Shown piece by piece: positions 27,251-34,537 of a DNA stretch of 64,000 nt. The notes below the pieces were generated by a model, which was not told where the DNA came from, did not search any database, and saw only the letters and a program-made list of their open reading frames with translations. Numbering within the stretch: position 1 is the stretch's first letter; each line of letters starts with the position of its first letter. Origin of the DNA: Escherichia hormaechei_A (lineage in GTDB: Bacteria; Pseudomonadota; Gammaproteobacteria; Enterobacterales; Enterobacteriaceae); assembly GCA_042434945.1 (NCBI GenBank), contig CP170191.1, forward strand, positions 1,860,001-1,924,000, in the 5' to 3' direction. The translations under genes were made by a program, and so were the position numbers.

Positions 27251-27282
27251 ATAGTCCCATTGTACGAGTATTATCGAACTAT
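27251..27282. promoter_or_regulatory. Operator-like palindrome between EF-G paralogue and ArsR gene
   Basis: An imperfect 32-base inverted repeat with outer arms ATAGT and ACTAT and matching inner positions (AT, TAC and GTA, AT) lies midway in the 161-base divergent region. Its AT-rich dyad form fits an ArsR-family operator. Binding is inferred from position only. Confidence 0.45.
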
Positions 27283-27341
27283 TTTTTAACGGTTGACCTA
27301 TTGTTGATATAGCTCAATCTCACGCGAGACGCAGGAAAACG

Positions 27342-27641
27342 ATGATCCCAAACCACCCGGAACCTGAACAAATAGTGTTGGAAAATGTGCTGTTCGCCCT
27401 CGGCAACCCGCTGCGATTAGCGATTATCCGCAGGCTGGCCGACGGCAGCGAACTGAGCTGTAACGCACTGCGCCCGGAAGAGGTGGTGAAATCCACTATG
27501 ACTCACCACTGGCGCGTGCTGCGCGACAGCGGCGTGATCTGGCAGCGCCCGCAGGGGCGCGAGAATATGATCTCACTGAGAAGAGAAGATCTGGACGCCC
27601 GCTTTCCAGGGCTGCTGGCGATCCTGCTCCAGGCTAAGTAG
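27342..27641 (+). CDS. ArsR family winged-helix regulator
   Basis: A 99-residue ArsR/SmtB-fold protein: FALGNPLRLAIIRRLADG (helices 1-2), a recognition region around EEVVKSTMTHHWRVLRDSG, and the wing VIWQRPQGRENMISLRREDL. The only cysteine lies in GSELSCNALR; the paired-Cys metal site of ArsR and the His/Asp site of SmtB are not seen, so it probably does not sense metals. It is divergent from the EF-G paralogue and is its likely regulator. Its 3' end overlaps the convergent HTH gene by 8 bases. Confidence 0.85.
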   Translation: MIPNHPEPEQIVLENVLFALGNPLRLAIIRRLADGSELSCNALRPEEVVKSTMTHHWRVLRDSGVIWQRPQGRENMISLRREDLDARFPGLLAILLQAK

Positions 27642-28284
27642 CGGCAGCGTCCTCAAGACGATAAACCGGAATCCGCCGTGTTGTTCCGGTAAGGGTGTCG
27701 AACACCTCCGTATCGGACGTCACTATTCTCATCCCGGTCTTCCTTAACCGCTGCACGTCGGCGGCTATGCGCTGGAGGCCAAACCAGAAAAGCCCGTCAA
27801 GCGCGGTGACCGCAAGCCCCTGTTCCAGCGCCAGCTGGAGGCGCTCGCGGGGGGCTTTCACCTGCTGAGCGATTTGCCGGTAAGGCACTTCCGAACCGCC
27901 GGACGCATCGATTCGCTGAATACGGGTCTTCAGGTGGTAGGTAAATTCATCGGGAATGCCGTTCAAATCCTGTTTAAGGCTGTAGACGCAGCCAAACCGC
28001 TTGCCGTTGAACAGGACATTTTTTTGACTGAGCTGAAACTCATTTCTGATGCCATCAATCAGCTGCGGTGCGCGGGTAAGAAGTAACCGGAAGGGAAGCT
28101 CAAAGCTGGTCACGTAATCCACATTCAGCAGCGCAAGACGCAGCCGCTCTTCTGCCCCGGATTTCTGGTCATGACACTCGCGCATCACCTCCGCCCACTG
28201 GCGCGTCAGGCGTTCCGGCTCACCGGCTTCGGTGAGGAGGTATTTTTCCAGATGATAATCGACTCTTCCGGTCATGGGGGGCAT
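27634..28284 (-). CDS. Unrecognised helix-turn-helix protein
   Basis: I do not recognise this 216-residue protein as a named family member. It is basic and mainly helical. The segment VPYRQIAQQVKAPRERLQLALEQGLAVTAL (about residues 133-162) looks like a helix-turn-helix, and the basic stretch RIAADVQRLRKTGMRIVTSD resembles a wing or DNA-contacting helix. The N-terminal half contains a long charged helical region with a VDYVTSFELPFRLLL core. Starts at residue 1 (28284) or residue 4 are both possible. It faces the ArsR gene with overlapping 3' ends and lies 82 bases before the LpxL-like gene end. Confidence 0.6.
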   Translation of the reverse strand: MPPMTGRVDYHLEKYLLTEAGEPERLTRQWAEVMRECHDQKSGAEERLRLALLNVDYVTSFELPFRLLLTRAPQLIDGIRNEFQLSQKNVLFNGKRFGCVYSLKQDLNGIPDEFTYHLKTRIQRIDASGGSEVPYRQIAQQVKAPRERLQLALEQGLAVTALDGLFWFGLQRIAADVQRLRKTGMRIVTSDTEVFDTLTGTTRRIPVYRLEDAAAT

Positions 28285-28333
28285 CCCGTCAATATGGATG
28301 CGGTAATTCTATCCAGCGCGGCAGGATTTATAA

Positions 28334-28360
28334 AGGGCGGAGCGCACCGGCATCCGCCCT
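28334..28360 (-). terminator. Terminator of the LpxL-like gene
   Basis: An 8-base-pair stem, AGGGCGGA pairing with TCCGCCCT. On the minus strand it is followed by TTTATAAA. It lies just downstream of the acyltransferase stop. Confidence 0.6.
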
Positions 28361-28366
28361 GCCGGG

Positions 28367-29368
28367 CTACTGCTGGATACTCGACCGGTCCGAAATATCG
28401 CTGGCAGAAAAGGTTCTTGCAGTAGACGCGACCTGTTTTTTGCGTTTATACCGGTCCGGCTGGCCTTCAGGGCGGGTTTTGAACCGGCGATGCAGCCACA
28501 TATATTGCTCAGGCGCCATCATCACGGCGCGCTCAATCGCTCTGTTCATTTGCGTGGCCACCGACGCTTTGTCGCCTCCCTGCAAGGTATCGCTAATATC
28601 TTCCAGAATAATCAGCTCATACCCTGTGCCGTCTGCTTTTCTGCGCGGTACAAACGGGATCACGGCCGGTCTGGCACTTTTCACCAGCATGTAGCTCCCG
28701 GCAGTTGTCGCGGCGTCCGGGACGGCAAAAAACGGCACAAACACGCTATTCGTTTTGCCATAGTCGTGGTCCGGGGCATACCACAGGATCTCGTTTTGCT
28801 TCAGCGCGCGGATCATGCCCTTCAGGTCATAGCGGTCAAGCATGGTTTTATTGGAACGCAGACGACCGCGCGTTTGCAGCCAGTCGAGCAACGCATTATT
28901 GTTGGGACGATACACACCAATACCCGCGTTAAGCATGCCAAAGATGCGTGCGCCTAATTCCAGCGTGAGAAAATGCATGCCAATGAGCACCACGCCCCTT
29001 CCTTGCGCCCGCGCCTGTTCCATATGTTCATAGCCGGTTACGCTGAAGTGTTTCCGTACGCGCCAGTCTGGCCAGAACCACGCTATCCCCGTTTCGATGA
29101 CGCCCATTCCAACCGATTCAAAATTACGCTCAAGTAAACGCTCGCGCTCGTCCTCTTTCATATCAGGGAAGCAAAGCTCAAGATTTCGTCTGGCGATCTC
29201 CACGCGGCGTGGAAGCAGGCGCATAGCCAGACGCCCAAGCCCGTGACCTGTTTTCAACAGCAGCGGGTACGGAAGCTGAACCGTGCACCAGAGCGCGGCA
29301 ATGCCTGCCCAGCTGAGCCAGTAACGAGGATGAATAAAGGCGAGTGAAAACTGAGGTAATTTTGTCAT
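28367..29368 (-). CDS. Kdo2-lipid IVA acyltransferase, LpxL-type paralogue
   Basis: A 333-residue inner-membrane lipid A late acyltransferase. It has an N-terminal membrane helix, the catalytic HX4E pair His132/Glu137 (GMHFLTLELGAR), and the lipid-binding blocks GVYRPNNNALLDWLQTRGRLRSNK and WYAPDHDYG. It is closer to LpxL than to LpxP or LpxM in these blocks. Synteny (next to pptA and yncG) differs from E. coli lpxL, so this is probably an additional copy like Klebsiella LpxL2. A 29-residue basic and Ser-rich tail after the usual end (about residue 305) is unusual. It would change the secondary acyl chains of lipid A; chain length is unknown. Confidence 0.85.
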   Translation of the reverse strand: MTKLPQFSLAFIHPRYWLSWAGIAALWCTVQLPYPLLLKTGHGLGRLAMRLLPRRVEIARRNLELCFPDMKEDERERLLERNFESVGMGVIETGIAWFWPDWRVRKHFSVTGYEHMEQARAQGRGVVLIGMHFLTLELGARIFGMLNAGIGVYRPNNNALLDWLQTRGRLRSNKTMLDRYDLKGMIRALKQNEILWYAPDHDYGKTNSVFVPFFAVPDAATTAGSYMLVKSARPAVIPFVPRRKADGTGYELIILEDISDTLQGGDKASVATQMNRAIERAVMMAPEQYMWLHRRFKTRPEGQPDRYKRKKQVASTARTFSASDISDRSSIQQ

Positions 29369-29554
29369 GGAAAAATTATCCTTTTACTAATTTGTACTTA
29401 ATCTGGTGCAGTTGCAGTGCTTACCTGCTGCTTTAACGAATATTGTTCGGAAGGATGAATTGTAGCGGAATCGTTATGGTTTTTATTATCGATTTTTGCG
29501 AAAGGGAATAAAAGCGAGGAGCGCCGGGTGATATTGCACCACCCGGCAGGCAAG

Positions 29555-29785
29555 TTACATCGAATAACCGGGCTTCTTGATCAGTTCATCCAGTTTCGGG
29601 CCGATCTCGGTATCCCAGACCTGCGCCTTCCAGTCAGCTTCCTGAACCTCCTGAAGCGCCACGGAGATTGAGCGATCTTTGCTGTTCAGATGACGGGCGA
29701 TCGCTTCGGCGATATCCGCCGCCAGGGCCGTTTTTTGTTCGTCAGTCAGATCGCGTGGAAAACATTTGATATCAACGTGTGGCAT
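29555..29785 (-). CDS. pptA: 4-oxalocrotonate tautomerase family protein PptA
   Basis: This 76-residue small tautomerase forms oligomers and uses the amino-terminal Pro2 (exposed after Met removal; MPHVDIKCFPRDL) as general base to interconvert enol and keto forms. It ends KKPGYSM like E. coli PptA (YdcE). The start at 29785 is set by the essential Pro; a longer in-frame start at 29818 would bury it. AGGAG precedes the ATG. It lies 37 bases downstream of yncG on the same strand, so the two are probably co-transcribed. Confidence 0.92.
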   Translation of the reverse strand: MPHVDIKCFPRDLTDEQKTALAADIAEAIARHLNSKDRSISVALQEVQEADWKAQVWDTEIGPKLDELIKKPGYSM

Positions 29786-29822
29786 GGGCAGGGCTCCTTT
29801 TATAGGTGAGCGTTCCACGTTA

Positions 29823-30440
29823 TCAGATTATATCGTTAGCTTTTAGCACCTTGTGCAGTTCCGGCAGCGCGCAGACGGCATCCGCGACGGCGGTAATATT
29901 AGGCGTGTTAGTGGCAAACCACTCATGACGTGGCCCCCAGGTACGCGCAACGGCAATATAGACGTCAAGCAGCGTCAGCTGTTTGCCAAACGCAAACGGC
30001 GAGGCGCTGAGCTGGCTGTCGAACCACAGATAGAGCGATTTTCGGTACTCAATGCAATTTTTCTTCAGCTGTTCCGGGGCATCAGGCACCCAGCGTTCCG
30101 GGTAATCTGCATACGTAAAGGTGGGATAGACGTTCGCCACAAACCAGATGAGCAGGCGCTGAAACTGCTGGCGCTCGGCCTGCCCTACGGGCGGCGCGAG
30201 GTCGGGACGTCTGTCGAGCACCATCAGGGCGATCGCTGCGGTTTCCGTCACGATCGCCCCATTTTCCAGCTCCAGCGTCGGCACCTGGCACAGCGGGTTC
30301 AGTTTCAACAGTAATTCGCGCTGCGGGCCGGGCTGGTCAAACCCGTCCACGTTGACGAACTGATACGGGATGTCTGCCAGAGTCAGCATCACTTCACTGA
30401 TTGCCGATCCCCAGCCGGGTACGCCATAGAGTTTGATCAT
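29823..30440 (-). CDS. yncG: Glutathione S-transferase family protein YncG
   Basis: A 205-residue cytosolic GST-fold protein. The thioredoxin-like domain (residues 1-80) starts MIKLYGVPGWGSAISEVMLTL, with the glutathione-binding segment PLCQVPTLELENGAIVTETAAI. The C-terminal helical domain contains FGKQLTLLDVYIA. It matches E. coli YncG, whose substrate is not known. It is followed by pptA. Confidence 0.93.
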   Translation of the reverse strand: MIKLYGVPGWGSAISEVMLTLADIPYQFVNVDGFDQPGPQRELLLKLNPLCQVPTLELENGAIVTETAAIALMVLDRRPDLAPPVGQAERQQFQRLLIWFVANVYPTFTYADYPERWVPDAPEQLKKNCIEYRKSLYLWFDSQLSASPFAFGKQLTLLDVYIAVARTWGPRHEWFATNTPNITAVADAVCALPELHKVLKANDII

Positions 30441-30481
30441 GTTGCCCCCTCAGGGATGAAAACCCTAAGTGTAGAGCACCA

Positions 30482-31369
30482 TTAATAGGTTATCCCGGGC
30501 GGGTTAACGTCAGAAGACGTCACCGCTTCGCCCGCCTCCCCCCAGCGCGCCAGCACCTTTTGATACTCCCCGCGCTTAATCGCACCGTCCAGCGCAGCCT
30601 GCAACGCATACACCAGCCCATTACCTTTTTTGGTTGTGGTGGCGACATAGGCTTTCTTCGGCCCTAATCCCACGACGCGGGTTTTGCCGGTTAACGCGGC
30701 TTTGTAGGCCGAAACGGACTGCGGTCCAAAGAAAACATCCGCCCTGCCGGACTGAATATAAAGATTGCCTGAGGCGTCGTCGGTCAGATAAACCGGCAAC
30801 GCAGGCTCGCGCCCGGCCTTTTTATTCTCTTCGTTCCAGCCCAGCAGAATACGTTCCTGATTGGTGCCTGACCCGACAATCACCTTTTTACCGGCCAGAT
30901 CTTTCGCACGGGTGATCGACTGTACGTTGCTGGTGGATTTCACCGAGAAGGCGAGGGAATCGACGCGATAGGTCGCAAAATCGAACTTCGCCTTACGTTG
31001 CTCGGTGACGGCGATATTCACCAACGCCACGTCATAACGCCCGGAAGTGATCCCCAGCGGCCAGTCTTCCCACGCCGTTGGCACCAGCTTCAGCTTCAGC
31101 CCCAGACTGCCCGCCAGCAACCGGGCGATATCCGGGTCGCTGCCAATACGGGTGCGGTTATCACTGGCCAGCAGCGCCAGCGGCGGAGAATTCAGGGCTG
31201 AAATCGCCACCGTGAGGGTACCCGGCTCAACAAATTTATAGTTCGCCGGGATTTTCGCCACTGCCTGTTGATCAACCGTCACCGGCAGCGGCTGTTCGTT
31301 GGCCTTTAAATCAATGCTGGCGTAGCTCGCCGTCGTGAAGACCAGCCCCGCCAGGAGTCCATATTTCAT
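30482..31369 (-). CDS. Amino acid-type ABC solute-binding protein, second copy
   Basis: A 295-residue periplasmic binding protein of family 3 (SBP_bac_3). It has a short signal peptide (about 18 residues) and the ligand pocket segments LTVAISALNSPPLALL, WEDWPLGITSGRYDVALVNIAVT and GSGTNQERILLGWNE. The last gene of the eight-gene operon, it is a paralogue of the binding protein at 33591, sharing the TAWEDWPLG/TSWEDWPLG and GSGTNQE motifs and the C-terminal RWGE...SEVNP-type ending. The two may serve the same permease with different substrates. In the Bacillus yxe operon the matching protein is YxeM. Confidence 0.85.
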   Translation of the reverse strand: MKYGLLAGLVFTTASYASIDLKANEQPLPVTVDQQAVAKIPANYKFVEPGTLTVAISALNSPPLALLASDNRTRIGSDPDIARLLAGSLGLKLKLVPTAWEDWPLGITSGRYDVALVNIAVTEQRKAKFDFATYRVDSLAFSVKSTSNVQSITRAKDLAGKKVIVGSGTNQERILLGWNEENKKAGREPALPVYLTDDASGNLYIQSGRADVFFGPQSVSAYKAALTGKTRVVGLGPKKAYVATTTKKGNGLVYALQAALDGAIKRGEYQKVLARWGEAGEAVTSSDVNPPGITY

Positions 31370-31378
31370 CTGCGCTCC

Positions 31379-32152
31379 TTACAGCACTTTTGAGAGGAAC
31401 TGGCGCGTTCGCGGATGCGACGGTCGGTTTAACACGTCGTCGCTGCTGCCCTGCTCCACAATTTTACCGTCGACCATAAATACCACCTGGTCCGCCACTT
31501 CCCGGGCAAAGCCGATCTCATGGGTGACCACTACCAGCGTAGTGCCGGAACGGGCGAGCTTTTTAATCACGTCCAGCACTTCGCCAACCAGTTCCGGATC
31601 CAGCGCCGAGGTGGGTTCATCAAACAGCATCACGCGCGGGCGCAGCGCCAGCGCGCGGGCAATGGCGATACGCTGCTGTTGGCCGCCGGAGAGGTGACGC
31701 GACCAGGCATCGGCTTTATCGCGCAGACCTACCACATCCAGAAGGCTGTAGGCGTTTTCAACAGCCTCTTTTTTACTGAACTTTTTATGCGCGATGGGTG
31801 CTTCAATCAGGTTTTCCAGCACCGTGAGATGCGGAAAAAGATTGAAGTTCTGAAACACGTACCCAACGTTGACGCGCTGTTTGAGGATCTCTTTCTCTTT
31901 TAGCTCGTAGAGTTTGTCACCCTGACGGCGATAGCCGATGTAATCCCCGTCAATCTGAATAAAGCCTTCGTCTACGCGCTCCAGATGGTTAATGGTGCGC
32001 AGCAGCGTCGATTTTCCCGATCCAGAGGGGCCAAGGATCACCGTCACGGAGCCCGGCGGGATCTCAAGCGTGACGTTATCGAGCGCTTTATGTCGGCCAA
32101 AAAACTTACTGACGCCGGTAATGGAAATGTGTCCTTCAGGAGAGGCTTGCAT
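31379..32152 (-). CDS. Polar amino acid-type ABC transporter ATPase
   Basis: A 257-residue importer ATPase. Walker A is GPSGSGKST, Q-loop FQNFNLFPHLT, signature LSGGQQQRIAIARAL, Walker B VMLFDEPTSALDP and H-loop VVVTHE. It is of the GlnQ/YxeO class. Its start overlaps the permease gene by 17 bases, so the two are translated together. It powers uptake by the permease at 32136. Confidence 0.93.
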   Translation of the reverse strand: MQASPEGHISITGVSKFFGRHKALDNVTLEIPPGSVTVILGPSGSGKSTLLRTINHLERVDEGFIQIDGDYIGYRRQGDKLYELKEKEILKQRVNVGYVFQNFNLFPHLTVLENLIEAPIAHKKFSKKEAVENAYSLLDVVGLRDKADAWSRHLSGGQQQRIAIARALALRPRVMLFDEPTSALDPELVGEVLDVIKKLARSGTTLVVVTHEIGFAREVADQVVFMVDGKIVEQGSSDDVLNRPSHPRTRQFLSKVL

Positions 32153-33062
32153 GAACAGGCTCCTGTGCTGGCGAAGTGGTGACGGAACGCGCGCGACTGG
32201 TCGCCCGGTTCTGGTTTACGGCGGAGCGGCGCTCGCTGCGGGCGAGTCCACGCTCAATAACATGCTGGATGGCAGACAGTACGGTGGTGATCACCAGATA
32301 CCAGACGGCCCCCACCATCAACAGCGGGATCACCTCCTGGGTGCGGTTGTAGATCATCTGGATCGTGTAGAACAGTTCCGGCATCGCCAGCACGTAAACC
32401 ATCGCCGTCCCTTTGGCGAGGCTGATGATTTCGTTAAACCCGGACGGCAGGATGGTGCGCAGCGCCTGCGGGAGAATTATGCGCACCGTGCGACGCCACG
32501 CCGGCAGACCCAGCGCAGCGGCCGCCTCATACTGACCGTGGTCGACCCCAAGGAAGCCCCCGCGAATGATCTCCGCAGTATAGGCGCTCTGCACCAGCGT
32601 CAGCCCCACGATGGCGGTAGAAAATTGCCCGAGAACGTTGATGGTTTCAAAGCTGCCCCAGGTAATGCCGGTAAAAGGCACGCCGAGAGAGAGCGTGTCG
32701 TAGAGATAGGAGAAGTTATAGAGGATAATCAGCACCACGATCAGCGGCAGGGAACGGAACAGCCAGATGTAACCCCACGCCAGGCTGCTCAACAGCCATG
32801 ATGACGAGAGCCGCGCCAGCGCCAGCATGCCGCCAATAACCACGCTCAGTACGGTGCTTATTAACGTCAGCAGCAGCGTCTGGCCGACGCCTTCGAGGAT
32901 CACCGGGTCGAAGAACCAGCGGGCAAATACCGCCCATTCCCAGCGCGGATTAAAGGCCACGGACTGGATCACGACCGCCAGTACAAACAGCGCCACCACG
33001 GCGCCAGCAGCGCGCAGCGGATAACGTGCCGGGACCACTTTTATGGTTTCAACGTTGCTCAT
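32136..33062 (-). CDS. Polar amino acid-type ABC transporter permease
   Basis: A 308-residue inner-membrane permease of the HisM/YxeN class, with an extra N-terminal helix before the usual core. The cytoplasmic EAA coupling motif is EAAAALGLPAWRRTVRIILPQAL. The family FRSLPLIVVLIILY segment is present. The single permease gene suggests a homodimer. It lies between the GNAT and ATPase genes of the operon. Confidence 0.92.
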   Translation of the reverse strand: MSNVETIKVVPARYPLRAAGAVVALFVLAVVIQSVAFNPRWEWAVFARWFFDPVILEGVGQTLLLTLISTVLSVVIGGMLALARLSSSWLLSSLAWGYIWLFRSLPLIVVLIILYNFSYLYDTLSLGVPFTGITWGSFETINVLGQFSTAIVGLTLVQSAYTAEIIRGGFLGVDHGQYEAAAALGLPAWRRTVRIILPQALRTILPSGFNEIISLAKGTAMVYVLAMPELFYTIQMIYNRTQEVIPLLMVGAVWYLVITTVLSAIQHVIERGLARSERRSAVNQNRATSRARSVTTSPAQEPVHASLS

Positions 33063-33071
33063 CGTCGCTCC

Positions 33072-33581
33072 TTATGCGGTTTTGCTGAGCGCTTCGCGGA
33101 TCAGCGTCTTGGTGAAACGCAGCCGACCGTCGAACGGCGGCTGGCTATACTCTTCCGGATCGCGGTTAAGATCGAACTGCGGCTGATACCCCTGACTGAG
33201 ATAGAGCCGCACCGCCTCCGGCTGGCGAAACCCCGTGGTCAGGTAGATGCGGCTGTAGCCCGCCAGCACCGCCCGGCGCTCCAGCTCCTGTACCACGCGC
33301 GCGGCCAGCCCCTGCTGGCGCAGCGTTTTATTCGTCCAGATGCGTTTGATCTCTGCGGTATGTTCGTCGAAGGGCTTGTACGCACCGGTGGCGATGATCT
33401 CGCCATCGCGCTCCAGGACGATAAACAGCCCCTGCGGCGCCAGGTACCACTCTGTCAGCTCGACTTCCGCATCCTTTGAAAAGTAGTCGCCGTAACGAGC
33501 GGCGTACTCACCGAAAAGCCCCTCGATAATGGGCTGAAGATCGGCATCTTCCGGCGAAACGTCACGAAATTGTTCGCGCAT
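33072..33581 (-). CDS. GNAT family N-acetyltransferase (YxeL/YtmI-like role)
   Basis: A 169-residue acetyltransferase. The acetyl-CoA motif A is IWTNKTLRQQGLAARVVQELE, followed by YSRIYLTTGFRQPEAVRLY. Its place inside a transporter, monooxygenase and deacetylase operon suggests that it N-acetylates an imported S-modified cysteine, as Bacillus YxeL/SnaA does, to permit oxidation of the thioether. This substrate is an inference from gene content. It is 9 bases from each neighbour. Confidence 0.8.
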   Translation of the reverse strand: MREQFRDVSPEDADLQPIIEGLFGEYAARYGDYFSKDAEVELTEWYLAPQGLFIVLERDGEIIATGAYKPFDEHTAEIKRIWTNKTLRQQGLAARVVQELERRAVLAGYSRIYLTTGFRQPEAVRLYLSQGYQPQFDLNRDPEEYSQPPFDGRLRFTKTLIREALSKTA

Positions 33582-33590
33582 AGCGCCTCC

Positions 33591-34523
33591 TTAATCGCCC
33601 AGACCCGCCGGGTTAACTTCGGAACTGGGGATACGCTCCACGCCTTCCCCCCAGCGGTTCAGCACTTTGTCGTAATCTCCGTTCTTGATCGCGCCGTTCA
33701 GCGCGGTTTGAACCGGCTCGACCAGGCCGCTGCCTTTTTTCAGCGTCACCGCGATATGCGCCGCCTTCGGCCAGCCGCCGTCGACGCTGCCGACCAGTTT
33801 GGTTTTACCGTTAAGCGCCGCTTTCCAGGCACCGATCACGTTCGGGCCAAAGTAGGCGTCCGCGCGTCCGGACTGAAGCGCCAGCGTTTGGGCCGCGTCG
33901 TCTTTGGTGTAGATCGGCGTAAAGGGTTTAAGCCCTTTTTTGAGGTTCTCTTCGTTCCATGCCAGAAGGATGGCCTCCTGGTTGGTGCCGGAACCCACGA
34001 TGATGCGCAGCCCGGCGATATCCTCTGCCTTCACAAGCGAGTTGATCGGACTGGTGGATTTCACGTAGAAGCCAAGTGAATCCTTGCGGTAGGTGGCGAA
34101 GTCGAACTTCTCTTTGCGCGCTTTAGTGACGGTGATGTTGCTGATAGCCGCGTCGTATTTCCCGGAGGCAACCCCCAGCGGCCAATCCTCCCAGGAGGTG
34201 GGCACCACGTTCAGCTCCAGTCCGAGGCTGTCCGCTACCAGACGCGCGATGTCGACCTCACTTCCCAGCAGAGTTTTGTTGTCGTCGGAAAAGACCGTCA
34301 GTGGCGGTTGATTCAGTCCCGCCACCGCCACGGTAAATTTCCCCGGCACGGCAAAACGATAGTCTTTCGGCAGTTGCGCGATCGCATCGCTGTTTTTGGC
34401 GGTATTGATCGGCGTTTTATTGGCTTCAATGCTCACGCCGGTGCCGTTAATATTGACGTTCTCTGCCCAGACGGCAGGGGTAAAGGCCAGCGCAAGCGCC
34501 AGAATAAGTGATGATTTCTGCAT
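33591..34523 (-). CDS. Amino acid-type ABC solute-binding protein, first copy
   Basis: A 310-residue periplasmic family 3 binding protein. The signal peptide is about 20 residues (ending AVWA), and the pocket segments are FTVAVAGLNQPPLTVF, TSWEDWPLGVASGKYDAAIS and GSGTNQEAILLAWNE. It lies directly upstream of the GNAT gene and is a paralogue of the protein at 30482. Together with the permease and ATPase it makes a complete importer. Confidence 0.87.
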   Translation of the reverse strand: MQKSSLILALALAFTPAVWAENVNINGTGVSIEANKTPINTAKNSDAIAQLPKDYRFAVPGKFTVAVAGLNQPPLTVFSDDNKTLLGSEVDIARLVADSLGLELNVVPTSWEDWPLGVASGKYDAAISNITVTKARKEKFDFATYRKDSLGFYVKSTSPINSLVKAEDIAGLRIIVGSGTNQEAILLAWNEENLKKGLKPFTPIYTKDDAAQTLALQSGRADAYFGPNVIGAWKAALNGKTKLVGSVDGGWPKAAHIAVTLKKGSGLVEPVQTALNGAIKNGDYDKVLNRWGEGVERIPSSEVNPAGLGD

Positions 34524-34537
34524 AGCGTTTTTCTCTT

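Noticed and set aside
26071..27312. 413-codon plus-strand frame opposite the EF-G paralogue
   Set aside because: The EF-G gene has all GTPase motifs in its own frame; the opposite frame has no recognisable features.
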